A stretch of 64,000 bases of DNA from Stenogyne calaminthoides (taxonomy: Eukaryota; Streptophyta; Magnoliopsida; Lamiales; Lamiaceae): positions 10,855,263-10,919,262 of the forward strand of contig JBBCBC010000037.1 of the NCBI GenBank assembly GCA_037126765.1, given 5' to 3'. This document shows positions 24,167 through 36,210 of the stretch, in pieces. The notes beneath the pieces were generated by a model, which did not search any database, was not told the DNA's origin, and saw only the letters and a program-made list of their open reading frames with translations. A program made the translations under genes and the position numbers. Numbering within the stretch: the stretch's first letter is position 1; each line of letters opens with the position of its first letter.

Positions 24167-26003
24167 TGTTGGGGAATGAATTGCCTGGATCTATTCGTGA
24201 TTAATATTTAAATACAAATTTAATTCTAACAATTATTACTAGCATGAATTAATCCTATATTAATTTAAATAATAATTCAACAACAAATCATGCATATAAA
24301 CAGTTCACATAAATCCTACGCATGCAGAATTGCTACGGGTTTACGTGAACTAACCTCTTGGAGTGGCAATGGTCTCGTCAATAAGAACACACCAAAAAGC
24401 CTTCTCATATATTTCCTAGTCCTTGCTTGTCAATCCGGTGGAAGGAAGCTCGCGAACAATTAACAAAAGGGAAAATAAAAATTTGTTGCACCACCTTTGT
24501 GGATTTACTAATTTTTCCAGCACATGAAATTGTACTTGGGAATGAAAGAATCATCCCCTATTTATAGATGAGGGGTTGGTCGAATTCTTTGCATGGAATA
24601 GGTGGAAGAAAATCTTTTTCTTGATCTCCAAGAAATCTTGAATATATCTCCTATATTCTTTTCTCCATAATTAAAATATTTCATAAAAATCCCAACACCT
24701 CTTGTTATGGTGTATTTCGAAAAAATAAGGATAAAGATTCCAAGATTTGGATCTTCTTGAATTTATGAGATATACCTATATTACAAGAATACATATCTTC
24801 CATAATATCTTTTCAAGAAAATCAAGAAAATCTTTATTTCCCTTATTCTTTCAAAATTTTCGAAAACTTCACATAAATAACCAAGTGGGAGATTTCTTGA
24901 ATTTAATGAGATAATCTTGTATTTCAAGAATACATATCTTCATTCCATAACAAAATTCAAGGAAAATCTTTCTCCCCATTTATTCATAATTTTTGAAAAA
25001 TGAGAAAAAATAGCAACAAATATTTATTTTATTTTTAAACACATTTTTCAGTTATTGGACTTTATGTTGGGCTACTTGAGGGGCCTTTAGGAGAATTAAG
25101 ATTGGACCTTCCAATGGATCTTGAATTATCAATATTGAGCCACAATATTTTCAAGCCCATAAATATTAATTAATCCCACTACATAATTAATATTGCACTA
25201 TCCATCATAACCCATATTATAGTCAATATGGCTCCCGGTTATTATTTCCCGTGTTTAAGATTATCTAGTCCATTAATTAATTCAAGCCACTGAAATAGCT
25301 TTCCATTAATTAATATCTTTTATCCTTGGTAAAGGAACGGTTCAACATTATTATTCATACCGGAAACTAGTTCCATTTGCAAGATTTGGTATGATAAAAC
25401 TTATGAACCTCCCAAGGGGGGGCAAATCGAACAAGCGTACTTGCACACGATTCTCCGTATTAAATCTTAGCAATCACAGGTGACCAATAATATTGCCCAA
25501 GATATAAAGTATTGAATCTCGTTGATTCTCTACCCGTAATAAGTCAAAGCAATAATTACTAACCACACGCGATCCCATTTAAGGGACGAAGATTAAGAAA
25601 TAACGAACCATTGAGGTCTAATTCTTCCTAGTTCAGTTCTGAAAAATTTGTCCTCTTGTAGGTCCTCTTCAGTGCACTAGACATGCACTAGTGTAATCTC
25701 TTGGTCAAGACAAGCCAATCTGAGCGTTACACTTCAACCTTTCACGATGGATTGTTCATTTCCATCTAGGTTGTGAATGGTGTACTTTTGGTTACAAGGG
25801 ACTGTTAATTTAATCTTATGTGATCTGGTATCACTAAATTAACTACAATGTAACACGTACTATTTATTGAACAGTTATGCAGTAAATATATGTAACATTC
25901 GATGATATTTACAAAGATGATAAACAATTTAATTCAGTAAATAAGTCCGAAATTCAGTTTGATTATACAAAGTAAAATCATACTTTCCAGTATAATCCCA
26001 ACA
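24167..26003 (-). repeat. 3' LTR of copia D
   Basis: This 1837-bp LTR begins TGTTGGGGAATGAATTG and ends CCCAACA. It closely resembles the other D LTR but not perfectly; for example CTATTCGTGATTAA here versus CTATTCGGGATGAA there. It is followed directly by the complement of the polypurine tract. Confidence 0.92.
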
Positions 26004-26114
26004 ATCTCCCACTTATACTCAAAGTCTGCTTTTAAGTATACTACATCATGTCTCGTGTAGATACGTGACATATAATGTCACCTACACGAATCTAATAATA
26101 TCTCCCACTTATAC
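26004..26114 (-). other. Copia D duplicated polypurine tract with palindrome
   Basis: The complement TCTCCCACTTATACTCAAAG occurs twice, about 95 bp apart. Between them, at 26065-26081, is the palindrome GTGACATATAATGTCAC. The layout is the same as at 16761-16879. Confidence 0.8.
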
Positions 26115-29100
26115 TCAAAGCAGATTGGCTACGCACTTGACAACCATTCCTCCCACATGTCTCTTGAATGTTTCCAGAGGTAGACACTTTGTGAAAAGGT
26201 TAGCTAGGTTATCCTCCAATGCGATCTTAACCACCTCTTCATCTCCTCTCTTAACGATTTCTCGTCTAAGATTTCTTTCCTTCAGTGTGCTTATTTGACT
26301 CGTGGACTCTTGGTTCCCTTGAATTTGCAACTGCCCCTAGCAAATATTGCTAGACAAATTCGGAACTCCATCCAAGTCCACTAAGAAGGTCTAGAGCCAA
26401 ACTGGTTCCTTCACTGCTTTACAAGCAGCTACTTACCCGACTTCCATGGTTGAGTCAGTGATGCATTTCTACTTCACACTCGTCCATTTCATGGCTACAC
26501 TTCCCAAATTAAAGCACACTAACTGAGGCAGATAGTTTCTGTAATCTATGTTTGATTGGAAATCTAAGTCCATGTAGCCGATGGGGATTAGACTATCTGA
26601 CTGATAAACCAACATTCTATCTCGAGTTCCTTTCAGATACTTCAGAATGTTTTTAACTGCCATCCAATGTTCTTTCCCCGGGTTACTTTGATATCTTGCC
26701 ACCATGCCAACGGCAAAGCAGATATTCGGTCGCGTGCACAGCATTGCATACATAAGGCTTCCGACAGCCGAAGCATAAGGAATGCCTTTCATGTCATCTA
26801 TCTCCCTTTGTGTCTTAGGGCAAATTTCCTTGGATAGATGAATTTCATGTCTGAAAGGTACGAAGCCTTTCTTGGAATCCTGCATGCTGAATCGTTTCAA
26901 GACATTGTCTATGTATGAAGCTTGCGATAAGCCTATCATCGTTTTCTTGCGATCTTGAGTGATCTTGATCCCAAGGATGTGTCCGGCTTACCCTAAGTCC
27001 TTCATATCAAACTGTTTTGAAAGTCATGCCCTTACGTCTGATAACACCTTTACATCGTTCCCGATGAGCAGAATGTCGTCTACGTATAGTACTAAGAATA
27101 CCAATGCAGTTCTGACACGCTTTTTGTACACACAACTTTCGAACTCATTTTGATCAAACCCATAAGACTTTATAACATGATCAAAACATTGGTCCCAAGC
27201 TCTGGATGCTTGTTTGAGTCCGTAAATGGACTTCATGAGCTTACAAACTAGGTGTTCTTGGCCCTTTTCAATGAAGCCTTGGGGTTGTTGCATATAGATT
27301 TCTTCATCAATACTTCCGTTAAGGAAAGTTGTCTTGACATCCATTTGCCAGATTTCAAAATCGAGATGCGCAGCAATCGACAAGAGAATCCGGATGGACT
27401 TGAGCATCGCTACAGGTGAAAAGATTTCCTCATAGTCGATCCCTTCTTTCTGAGTAACCTTTCGCCACAAGCATTGCCTTGAAGGTTTCCACCTTCCCGT
27501 CCAATCCTCTTTTTCTCTTGTATACCCACTTGCAACTAATGGGTTTGACCACATTAAGTGGTTCGACTAGCTCCCACACTCTGTTATGATCCATAGAACC
27601 CATTTCGGCTTTCATTGTCTTTTGCCAAGAAACCACATCCTTGTCTTGGATTGCCTCATCATATGTCCATGGGTCTGATTCGTCTTGACAGGGAATCAAG
27701 TCCTAGGACTCTCCTATCCCCATGAATCTCTCGGGTTGTCTTGCAACCCTCCCACTACGACGAGGTTCTGGTTGTGAAAGTGTGTCGTTTGGTTTGTCAT
27801 CTTGTACAGTTGGCAATGAGGTTAGCCCCCTTAGCTCATTTAAGGTAATCTCACTTCTGGGTTTTCTTTCGTTCATATAGTCTTCTTCAAAAAAATCTAA
27901 AGTGGGTGCTTATTACCACCTTTTGATCTTCGGGACCATAGAACATACACCCTTTTGTTCCCTCTATATATCCTATAAACAACCTTAATTCTGATCGAGG
28001 ATCCAATTTTCCGGCTTCCTTGTCCAACACGTAGGCCGGACACCCCCAAATTCTCATGTGTCTCAAACTGGGTTTGCGCCAGGTCCACAATTCTTTTGGG
28101 AGTTTTGGGAACCGATTTGGATGGCACCAAGTTCAGAATGTAAGCCACTGTTTCCAAGGCATGACCCCAGAACGACTTGGGAAGATCCGCATAACTCATC
28201 ATTGATCTTACCATTTCCAAAAGAGTTCTGTTTCTTCGCTCTGCAACCCCGTTTTGTTGAGGGGTTCCGGGTGCAGTTAGCTGGGATACAATCCCTTCAT
28301 CTGACAAGTAGTTCAAAAACTCATCGCTGAGGTACTCGCCTCCACGATCGGATCGTAGAGACTTGATACGTTTTTCTCTATGATTCTCTGCTTGAGCCTT
28401 AAATTCTTTGAATTTCTCAAAGGTCTCAGATTTATGCTTCATAAGGAAAATATAACTGTACCTTGAGTAGTCATCAATAAAAGTGAGTAAATACTCATAA
28501 CCTCCCCTTGCTTTGGTTGACATTGGACCACATACATCTGTGTGAACGATTTCTAACACTTCTTTGGCTCTAGACCCCTTGGCTCCGAATGCCCTCTTGG
28601 TCATTTTACCCTAGAAACGTGATTCGCAGGTTGGAATTGGTTCAACTTGGAGAGACTCCAGTAAACCGTCTTCTACCAACCTTTGGATCCTCTTTGGATT
28701 AATATGTCCCACTCTTAGATGCCATAGAAGTGTTTCGTTCACGTCTGATGAATGTTTTCTTTTATCGGAAACAATTGATGTGTTATAGGATGCATTTCGT
28801 GAGTGGTGTGCACAGTTAATTGTATAGAGATTGTCTATCAATGTCCCATAACAGATACACTCATCATTTCGAGAAATGATGTCATTCTTATTAGAAGAAA
28901 CTAAGTATCCATTAACAGAATTTTAGAAACTGGAAGTGAATTCTTTCTAAAACTGGGAACATAAAGAACGTCTCTTAAAATTAAAACTATGTCTTCAAAA
29001 GATAGGTGCACTTCTCCCACTGCTTCAGCTACCACTCTCGTAGCATCTTCCAGTGTGATGAGGATCTCACTCCCACTAAGTTGTCAGGTCAGCTTGAACC

Positions 29101-29760
29101 CATGAAGTAAACATGATCAGTGGATCCCGTATCAACTACCCACGAATGAGAAGTATACGCCGCTAAACAAGTTTCAACAACTAGTGCGTGAGAATTACCT
29201 TTCTTTCTGGCCCTTTTGGGGTTGGAACAGGCGAACCTCCATTGTCCTTACCGCTGTTGAAGCACTTCCTCTTTGGATTTTCCTTGAAACCACGAGCATT
29301 CCTCATCTTACCATTGCCTTTGGCAACAGTTGAGTTTTATTGCTTATGGCTTTTGGTTCTCTTCTTCTTCTTGCCTACCCTTGGCCTAGAAGATGAAGAT
29401 GGACCACTTGTCGTTCAAAGCTTGAGTTTGGTGCCCCATCAACATCTCTGCCGAGACCAAAGCTTTCAACAAATCAGCTAGCGAGGCCAAAATGCTCAAA
29501 AAACTTTTGGGCAGAGAGTGAAGTACCAAATTCAACTGAGTCTCCAGATTATAATCTGCACTCAGAACCTCAAGTTCGTTCAGATGGGCCATTAATTTTG
29601 AGGACGTAATCCCTTACGGGTTTGCCCTCCACCATTTTCAGCGACGACATCTCTCGCAAGGTGATCTGACGAGTCCCGCATTTTTGACTCGTCAGTTGGC
29701 TCATCTGATTTTGGTGTATCAAGAATCCACTTGTGCTTTTGTGCAGTTAGGACAATTATA
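26115..29760 (-). pseudogene. Copia D gag-pol pseudogene
   Basis: In minus-strand order there is gag with two internal deletions (29760-29386), then a decayed zinc-knuckle/protease region and GAG-pre-integrase (28841-28611, LWHLRVGHINPKRIQRLVED). Integrase is 28604-27897 (HTDVCGPMS, DDYSRYSYIFLM, PQQNGVAERRNR). RT is 27554-27024 with the catalytic YVDDILLIGND motif. RT C-terminus and RNase H are 26939-26115, with a decayed RNase H end. Breaks include a +1 shift near 29590 and several frameshifts. A TGA at 27024-27026 replaces the Trp in the segment before LSKQFDM. No functional polyprotein is possible. Confidence 0.88.
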
Positions 29761-31453
29761 ATTTTTCGTTTCCAATCAATATAGTTTCCATACTTTTTCT
29801 ATTGACTTTAAGTATAATAGCAGTGGATTAAAAGGTTACGACATGCTGAACTGAAATAAATAATAATATGCATAAGCTCAAATATATCACAAGGTTCGAA
29901 CACATGTTTCATATTAAAATCTCAAAAAAATATGAACATGCATCAGCCAACATCTCAAAACAGTTTAAATAAGCCACGTGGGGTGGGTCATTATTTAAAA
30001 CACATTCAAGCAGGTTACAAACAAGAACAGTTACAAACCTTTAATAACTAGATTAATAGTTGGCTCCCACTTGACCAATATAAAATTGACATGGACTTCG
30101 TGGAAGTATATGCATATCAATTTTATACCTAAGTAATAACCATGATTAAATACAGAATCATTATTTCGCTTTGAACGAGCCTCGTGGGGAGGGTCATCGT
30201 CGCCACTAGTAATAATCCACAATCATCCATTTGGAATTTATTCATGTGAAAGTTATCTTTTGACCGTCCCGTGGGGGGAATTTCTCCAAAAGAATTCACA
30301 AATAAATAAATCATGGATGTCAAAATTAATTCAATTTTATTATTCATAAAATTGTCAATTAATTGTTTAAGCATACTTAGTAATTTTCGAAAGTGAGATT
30401 TTTCAAAACATTTTCTCATGCATTGCAAATTTAAACACAATTTAAATAAGCATAAAATAATGCATAACATCAAAACAAAAAATTAAACATATTGGGCAAA
30501 TATATCCAATTGTCATGGTTAATTTTTGTCATGTCTTGATCTTGAGAAATCGTCTTCATAGCCTTCATCGTTCGTCTCGAAAAACTCCCACTTGACCTTC
30601 TTAAAAAAAATGCCTTGTCAAGCCACGTCATCGACCCATTTCTGGTCTGAGTGCCCGCCTAGCAATCCCCGTGTCGAGTGGTGTCTGCCTTGTATTTGAA
30701 GCGGCCGACGCGACGTCACCGGCGAGATCACGCCCATTCAAACAAGCTTCGGCAGTGTTGGCGGTGCGCGCATCAAAAAGCAAGCAAGCCCTCCGCCGCC
30801 CCCCATGCAATCCGTGCGATGTCGCCTACCGCCCGTGTCCGCCCGTCGTGCGCCAGCGCAGCATCGTAGCCTTTGATCGCTTCTTGCCTTGAAACCTCGC
30901 CAGCGTCGTCTTGTATGTCAGCGCGTACCCGCTGGCAACTTTGGCGCGCTTAGCCCGCCAGCGCCCGGCGCCCGCGCCCTGAGGCGATCGGTAGCGATCT
31001 CGGCCCTCCGGCCTTTCGCCCCATGCCGTCTTGCGCCCGCGGCGTCCGCGTCTTGGCGTGCCTCCCAACGCGTTCGGCGCCTTGACTGCCCTACGCCCGA
31101 TTAGGATCGTCTTTTAATTCTTCGTCTCCGCCTCCATTTCCGATCCGGTTATAATTTATTTAAAAAATAAATAAACCTAGATCTAGACTAGTCTATTACA
31201 TTGATTAAATCAAACAAATTCTAATCTACTCGTGGATTTTCTCACGAGGCAAAACGAATTCGAACGAATCGAATTAAAAAAAAACACACACACACAATTT
31301 ATATGCATGCATAAATAAACACATTAAATTCCATGACAATTGGATACCTGTAAAAAAGATCTAACAATTCTACTATCCAATTTAAGATTTAATGAAAATG
31401 AATTAAATTATAATTTAAAAATCAGAGCCCGAAACCGAGGCTCTGATACCAAT
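29761..31453 (-). other. Copia D leader with GC-rich island and primer-binding site
   Basis: The primer-binding site TGGTATCAGAGC (complement at 31440-31451) lies two bases from the 5' LTR. The GC-rich island is at about 30630-31130 in an otherwise AT-rich leader. The long overlapping frames of the island on both strands are judged artefacts of composition. A short CA-repeat lies near 31283. Confidence 0.8.
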
Positions 31454-33283
31454 TGTTGGGGAATGAATTGTCTGGATCTATTCGGGATGAATATTTAAAT
31501 ACAAATTTAATTCTAACAATTATTACTACCATGAATTAATCATATATTAATTCAAATAATAATTCAACAACAAATCATGCATATAAACAGTTCACATAAA
31601 TCCTACGCATGCGGAATTGCTACGGGTTTACGTGAACTAACCTCTTGGAGTGGCAATGGTCTCGTCGATAAGAACACACCAAAAAGTCTTCCCAAGTATT
31701 CCCTAGTCCTTGCTCGTCAATCCGGTGGAAGGAAGCTCGCGAACAATTAACAAAAGGGAAAATAAAAATTTGTTGCACCACCTTTGTGGATTTACTAATT
31801 TTTCCAGCACATGGAATTGTACTTGGGAATGAAAGAATCATCCTCTATTTATAGATGAGGGGTTGGTCGAATTCTTTGCATGGAATAGGGGGAAGAAAAT
31901 CTTTTTCTTGATCTCCAAGAAATCTTGAATATATCTCCTATATTCTTTTCTCCATAATTAAAATATTCCATAAAAATCCCAACTCCTCTTGTTATGGTGT
32001 ATTTCGAAAAAATAAGGATAAAGATTTCAAGATTTGGATCTTCTTGAATTTATGAGATATACCTATATTACAAGATGACATATCTTCCATAATATCTTTT
32101 CAAGAAAATCTTTCTTTCCCTTATTCTTTCAAGATTTTCGAAAATATCATATAAATAACCAAGTGAGAGATTTCTTGAATTTAATGAGATAATCTTGTAT
32201 TTCAAGAATACATATCTTCATTCCATAACAAAATTCAAGGAAAATATTTCTCCCCATTTATTCATAATTTTCGAAAAATGAGGAAAAATAGCAACAAATA
32301 TTTATTTTATTTTTAAACACCTTTTTCAGTTATTGGACTTTATGTTGGGCTACTTGAGGGGCCTTTAGGAGAATTAAGATTGGGTCTTCCAATGGATCTT
32401 GAATTATCAATATTGAGCCACAATATTATTCAAGCCCATAAATATTAATTAATCCCACTACATAATTAATATTGCACTATCCATCTTAACCCATATTACT
32501 GTTAATATGGCTCCTGGTTATTATTTTCCGTGTTTAAGATTATCTAGCCCATTAATTAATTCAAGCCACTGAAATAGCTTTCTATTAATTAATATCTTTT
32601 GTCCTTGGTTAAGGAACGGTTCAACATTATTATCCATACCGGAAACTAGTTCCACTTTCAAGATTTGGTATGATAAAACTTATGAACCTCCCAAGGGGGC
32701 AAATCGAACAAGCGTACTTGCACACGATTCTCCGTATTAAATCTTAGCAATCATATGTGACCAATAATATTGCCCAAGATATAAAGTATTGAATCTCGTT
32801 GATTCTCTACCCGTAATAAGTCAAAGCAATAATTACTAACCACACGCGATCATATTTAAGGGACGAAGATTAAGAAATAACGAACCATTAAGGTCTAATT
32901 CTTCCTAGTTCAGTTATGAAGAATTTGTCCTCCTGTAGGTCCTCTTCAGTGCACTAGACATGCACTAGTGTAATCTCTTGGTCAAGACAAGTCAATCTGA
33001 GCGTTACACTTCAACCTTTCACGATGGATTGTTCATTTTCATCTAGGTCGTGAATGGTGTACTTTTGGTTACAAGGGACTGTTAATTTAATCTTATGTGA
33101 TCTGGTATCACTAAATTAACTACAATGTAACACGTACTATTTATTGAATAGTTATGCAGTAAATATATGTAACATTCGATGATATTTACAGCATCAGTGA
33201 TAAACAATTTAATTCAGTAAATAAGTCCGAAATTCAGTTTGATTATACAAAGTAAAAGCATACTTTCCAGTATAATCCCAACA
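31454..33283 (-). repeat. 5' LTR of copia D
   Basis: This 1830-bp LTR begins TGTTGGGGAATGAATTG and ends CCCAACA. TCTTT follows (33284-33288), the target-site duplication in copia C. Confidence 0.92.
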
Positions 33284-34767
33284 TCTTTGGCTCTATTCCC
33301 CTTGGCTCCGAATGCCCTCTTGGTCATTTTACCCTCCAAACATGATTCGAAGGTTGGAATTGGTTCAACTTGGAGAGACTCCAGTGAACCGTCTTCTACC
33401 AACCTTTGGATCCTCTTTGGATTAATATGTCTCAATCTTAGATGCCATAGAAGTGTCTCGTTCACGTCTGATGAACGTTTTCTTTTATCGGAAATAGTTG
33501 ATGTGTTATAGGATGTATTTCGTGAGTGGTGCGCACAGTTAATTGTATAGAGATTATTCGACAACGTTCCATGACAGATAAATTTATCGTAAAGAGAAAT
33601 GGCAACAACTTTATCAAAATTGACTGAATATACATCAAGGTAAAGTTTAGAAACCGAAATCAAATTCTTTCTAAAACTAGGAACGTAAAGAACATCTCTT
33701 AAAATTAAAATTTTGTCTTCAAAAGACAGGTGCACTTCTCCCACTACTTCAGCTGCCACTCTCGTAGCATCGCCCAGTGTGATGAGGACCTCACTCCCAC
33801 TAAGTTGTCGGGTTCGCATGAACCCCTATAAAGTGAAACAAACATGATCAGTGGACCCCGTATCCACCACCCATAAATGGGAGGCATACGCCGCTAAGCA
33901 AGTTTCAACAACTAGTGCGTGAGAATTACCTTTCTTTCCATTCCCTTTGGGTTTGGAACAGGCTGACCTCCAATGTCCTTTCTCACCGCAGTTGAAGCAC
34001 TTCCCCTTAGCTGGCTTGCTCACTCCTCCACCTTCCTTTACCTTTTCTTTGCCCTTGGCAACACTTGAGTTCACTTGCTTGTGGCCTTTATCCTTTTTCT
34101 TGTTCTTACCACCCTTTGGCCTAGAAGAAGAAGAAGGTCCATTCGCCACCAAGGCTTGGCTCTTTTGCCCCAATATCGCCTCTGCCGAGACTAAATCTTG
34201 CAACAGATCAGGCATCGAGAACTTTTGATTGTTCATCTGGTTGTTCAGCCTGAACTGTTCAAAACTTTTCGGCAGAGAGTGGAGCACAAAATCGATTTGG
34301 GTCTCGATGTCGTATTCAGCGTCAAGTACCTCAAGTTTGTTAAGGTGAGCCATCATCTGGAGAACGTGCTCCCTTACAGGCGTTCCCTCCACCATTTTCA
34401 TAGAGAGCAAGTCCCTCATGGTGATCTGACGAGCCACACGGTTCTGATGTTGAAACATTGCTTTAAGACTAGTCATGATATCTGCAGCGGTCTCAACGTT
34501 CTGGTGTTGGTGTTGCAACACATCTGATATTGAAGCCAAGATGGTACACTTTGCCATTTCGTTAGAACGCTCCCAGTCAGCATACTCTTTCTTAACCGTT
34601 TTAGTTGACTCATCATTTGGCTTTTCTGGTTTAGGTGTAGTGAGAACCCAGTTATGGCTTTGTGCAGTGAGGACAATAGTAAGTTTACGACTCCAATCAA
34701 TGAAGTTTTTACCAGTAAGCAAATTGTCTTTAAGTATATTGAATAGTGGATTAAAAGGTTGCGACAT
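33284..34767 (-). pseudogene. Copia C gag, protease and GAG-pre-integrase (interrupted by D)
   Basis: The minus-strand frame 34767-33826 encodes 313 residues. It holds an N-terminal copia gag domain, a basic linker rich in Lys, a CCHC zinc knuckle CFNCGEKGHWRSAC (about residues 264-277) and the protease motif WVVDTGSTDHV. An in-frame TAG at 33826-33828 then stops translation. The same frame continues from 33819 through the pre-integrase domain (LWHLRLRHINPKRIQRLVED) to the copia D insertion at 33288. Gag packages element RNA and the aspartic protease matures the polyprotein. The start is the first Met of the conserved gag (MSQPFNPLFNILKDNL). This is the fullest gag among the copies here. Confidence 0.9.
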
Positions 34768-36210
34768 GATGAACTGAAATAAATAATAATATGCATAAGC
34801 ACAAATATATCACAAGGTTCGATCACATGTTTCATATTAAAATCTCAAAAAAAATATGAACATGCATCAGCCAACATCTCAAAACAATTTAAATAAGCCA
34901 CGTGGGGTGGGTCATTATTTAAACACATTCAAGTAGGTTACAAACAAGAACAGTTACAAACCTTTAATATCTAGATTAATAGTTGGCTCCCACTTGACCA
35001 ACAAAAAAATTGACAGGGACTTCGGGGAAGTATATGCATATCAATTTTATACATAAATAATAACCATGATTAAATACAGAATTATTATTTCGCTTTGAAC
35101 GAGCCTCGTGGGGAGGGTCATCGTCGTCACTAGTATTAATCCACAATCATCCATTTGGAATTTATTCATGTGAAAGCTATCTTTTGACCGCCCCGTGGGG
35201 GGAATTTCTCCAAAAGAATTCACAAATAAATAAATCATGGAGATCAAAATTAATTCAATTTTATTATCCGGAATAAAATTGTCAATTAATTGTTTAAGAA
35301 TACTTAGTAATTTTCGAAAGTGAGATTTTTCAAAACGTTTTCTCATGCATCGCAAATTTAAACACAATTTAAATAAGCATAAAAAATGCATAAACATCAA
35401 GACAAAATTAAACACATTTAGCACATATATCCAATTGTCACGGTTAATTTTTGTCAAGTCTTGATCTCGAGAAATCGTCTTCTTCGCCTTCATCGTTCGT
35501 CTCAAAAGGTTCGCCACGCCAATGAGCGTCATCGACCCACTTCGCGGTCGAGTGCCCGCCTAGCACTCCCGGCCGTGTCGAGTGGTGTCCCCCGTGCTTA
35601 AGCGCCCGGCGCCGTCGCCCGGCGAGGCGTGTCACTTCGGCGGCCCTCGGCGGATCTCGGCGCCGCCACATTCGATCAGCGCGCCCCGCCCATGCCGATC
35701 CGCCTCGCGTGCCGCCTCGCCGCCTCGCCCTCATCCCGCCTGCCTCCGCCCGCGTCTCTGGGTCGTCGCGCTGCGGTCTTCGCCCAGCAGCGCCGTGTCT
35801 TGATGTACGCCGATCCAAGGTGGCTTCGGCCCTCGGCCTCGCCCCGCCAGTGCGCCCGATTGATTAGGATCCATTAGTCTTTAATTCATCGTCTTCGTCT
35901 TGGCTCATGATCCGGTTTCAATTTATTTACAAAAAATAAATAAATCTAGATCTAGACTAGTCTATTACATTGATCAAATCAAACAAATCCTAATCTACTC
36001 GTGGATTTTCTCACGAGACAAAATGAATTCGAACGAATCGAATTAAAAACCACAATTTATATGCATGCATAAATTAAACACATTAAATTCCATGACAATT
36101 GGATACCTGCAAAAAAGATCTAGCAATTCTACTATCCAATTTCAAATTTAATGAAAACGAATTAAATTACAATTTAAAATTCAGAGTCTTAAACCGAGGC
36201 TCGATACGCT
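34768..36210 (-). other. Copia C leader with GC-rich island and decayed primer-binding site
   Basis: The AT-rich leader is interrupted by a GC-rich island at about 35500-35880. The primer-binding site next to the LTR has decayed: GGCTCGATACGC at 36199-36210 against GGCTCTGATACC in the other copies. Overlapping long frames in the island are considered non-coding. Confidence 0.8.

Larger units (their letters stand above)
24167..33283 (-). mobile_element. Ty1-copia retrotransposon D, inserted in the integrase of copia C
   Basis: Ends are TGTTGGGG at 24167 and CCCAACA at 33283. They are flanked by perfect TCTTT duplications (24162-24166 and 33284-33288), and removing D restores the copia C integrase frame around the target. 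Orientation is minus: 5' LTR 33283-31454, leader, gag-pol 29760-26115, duplicated PPT, 3' LTR 26003-24167. Its length of 9.1 kb is a full-size element with no nested insertion. Gag is internally deleted and pol has stops, yet the insertion is clean and relatively recent. It was therefore probably mobilised by proteins from another copy. Confidence 0.93.

Noticed and set aside
30626..31104. Arg/Pro-rich frames in the copia D leader
   Set aside because: Same GC-island artefact. The frames lie upstream of gag in an untranslated leader and differ between copies.
35444..35877. Frames in the copia C leader GC island
   Set aside because: They overlap on both strands, lack motifs and are not conserved in the other copies.
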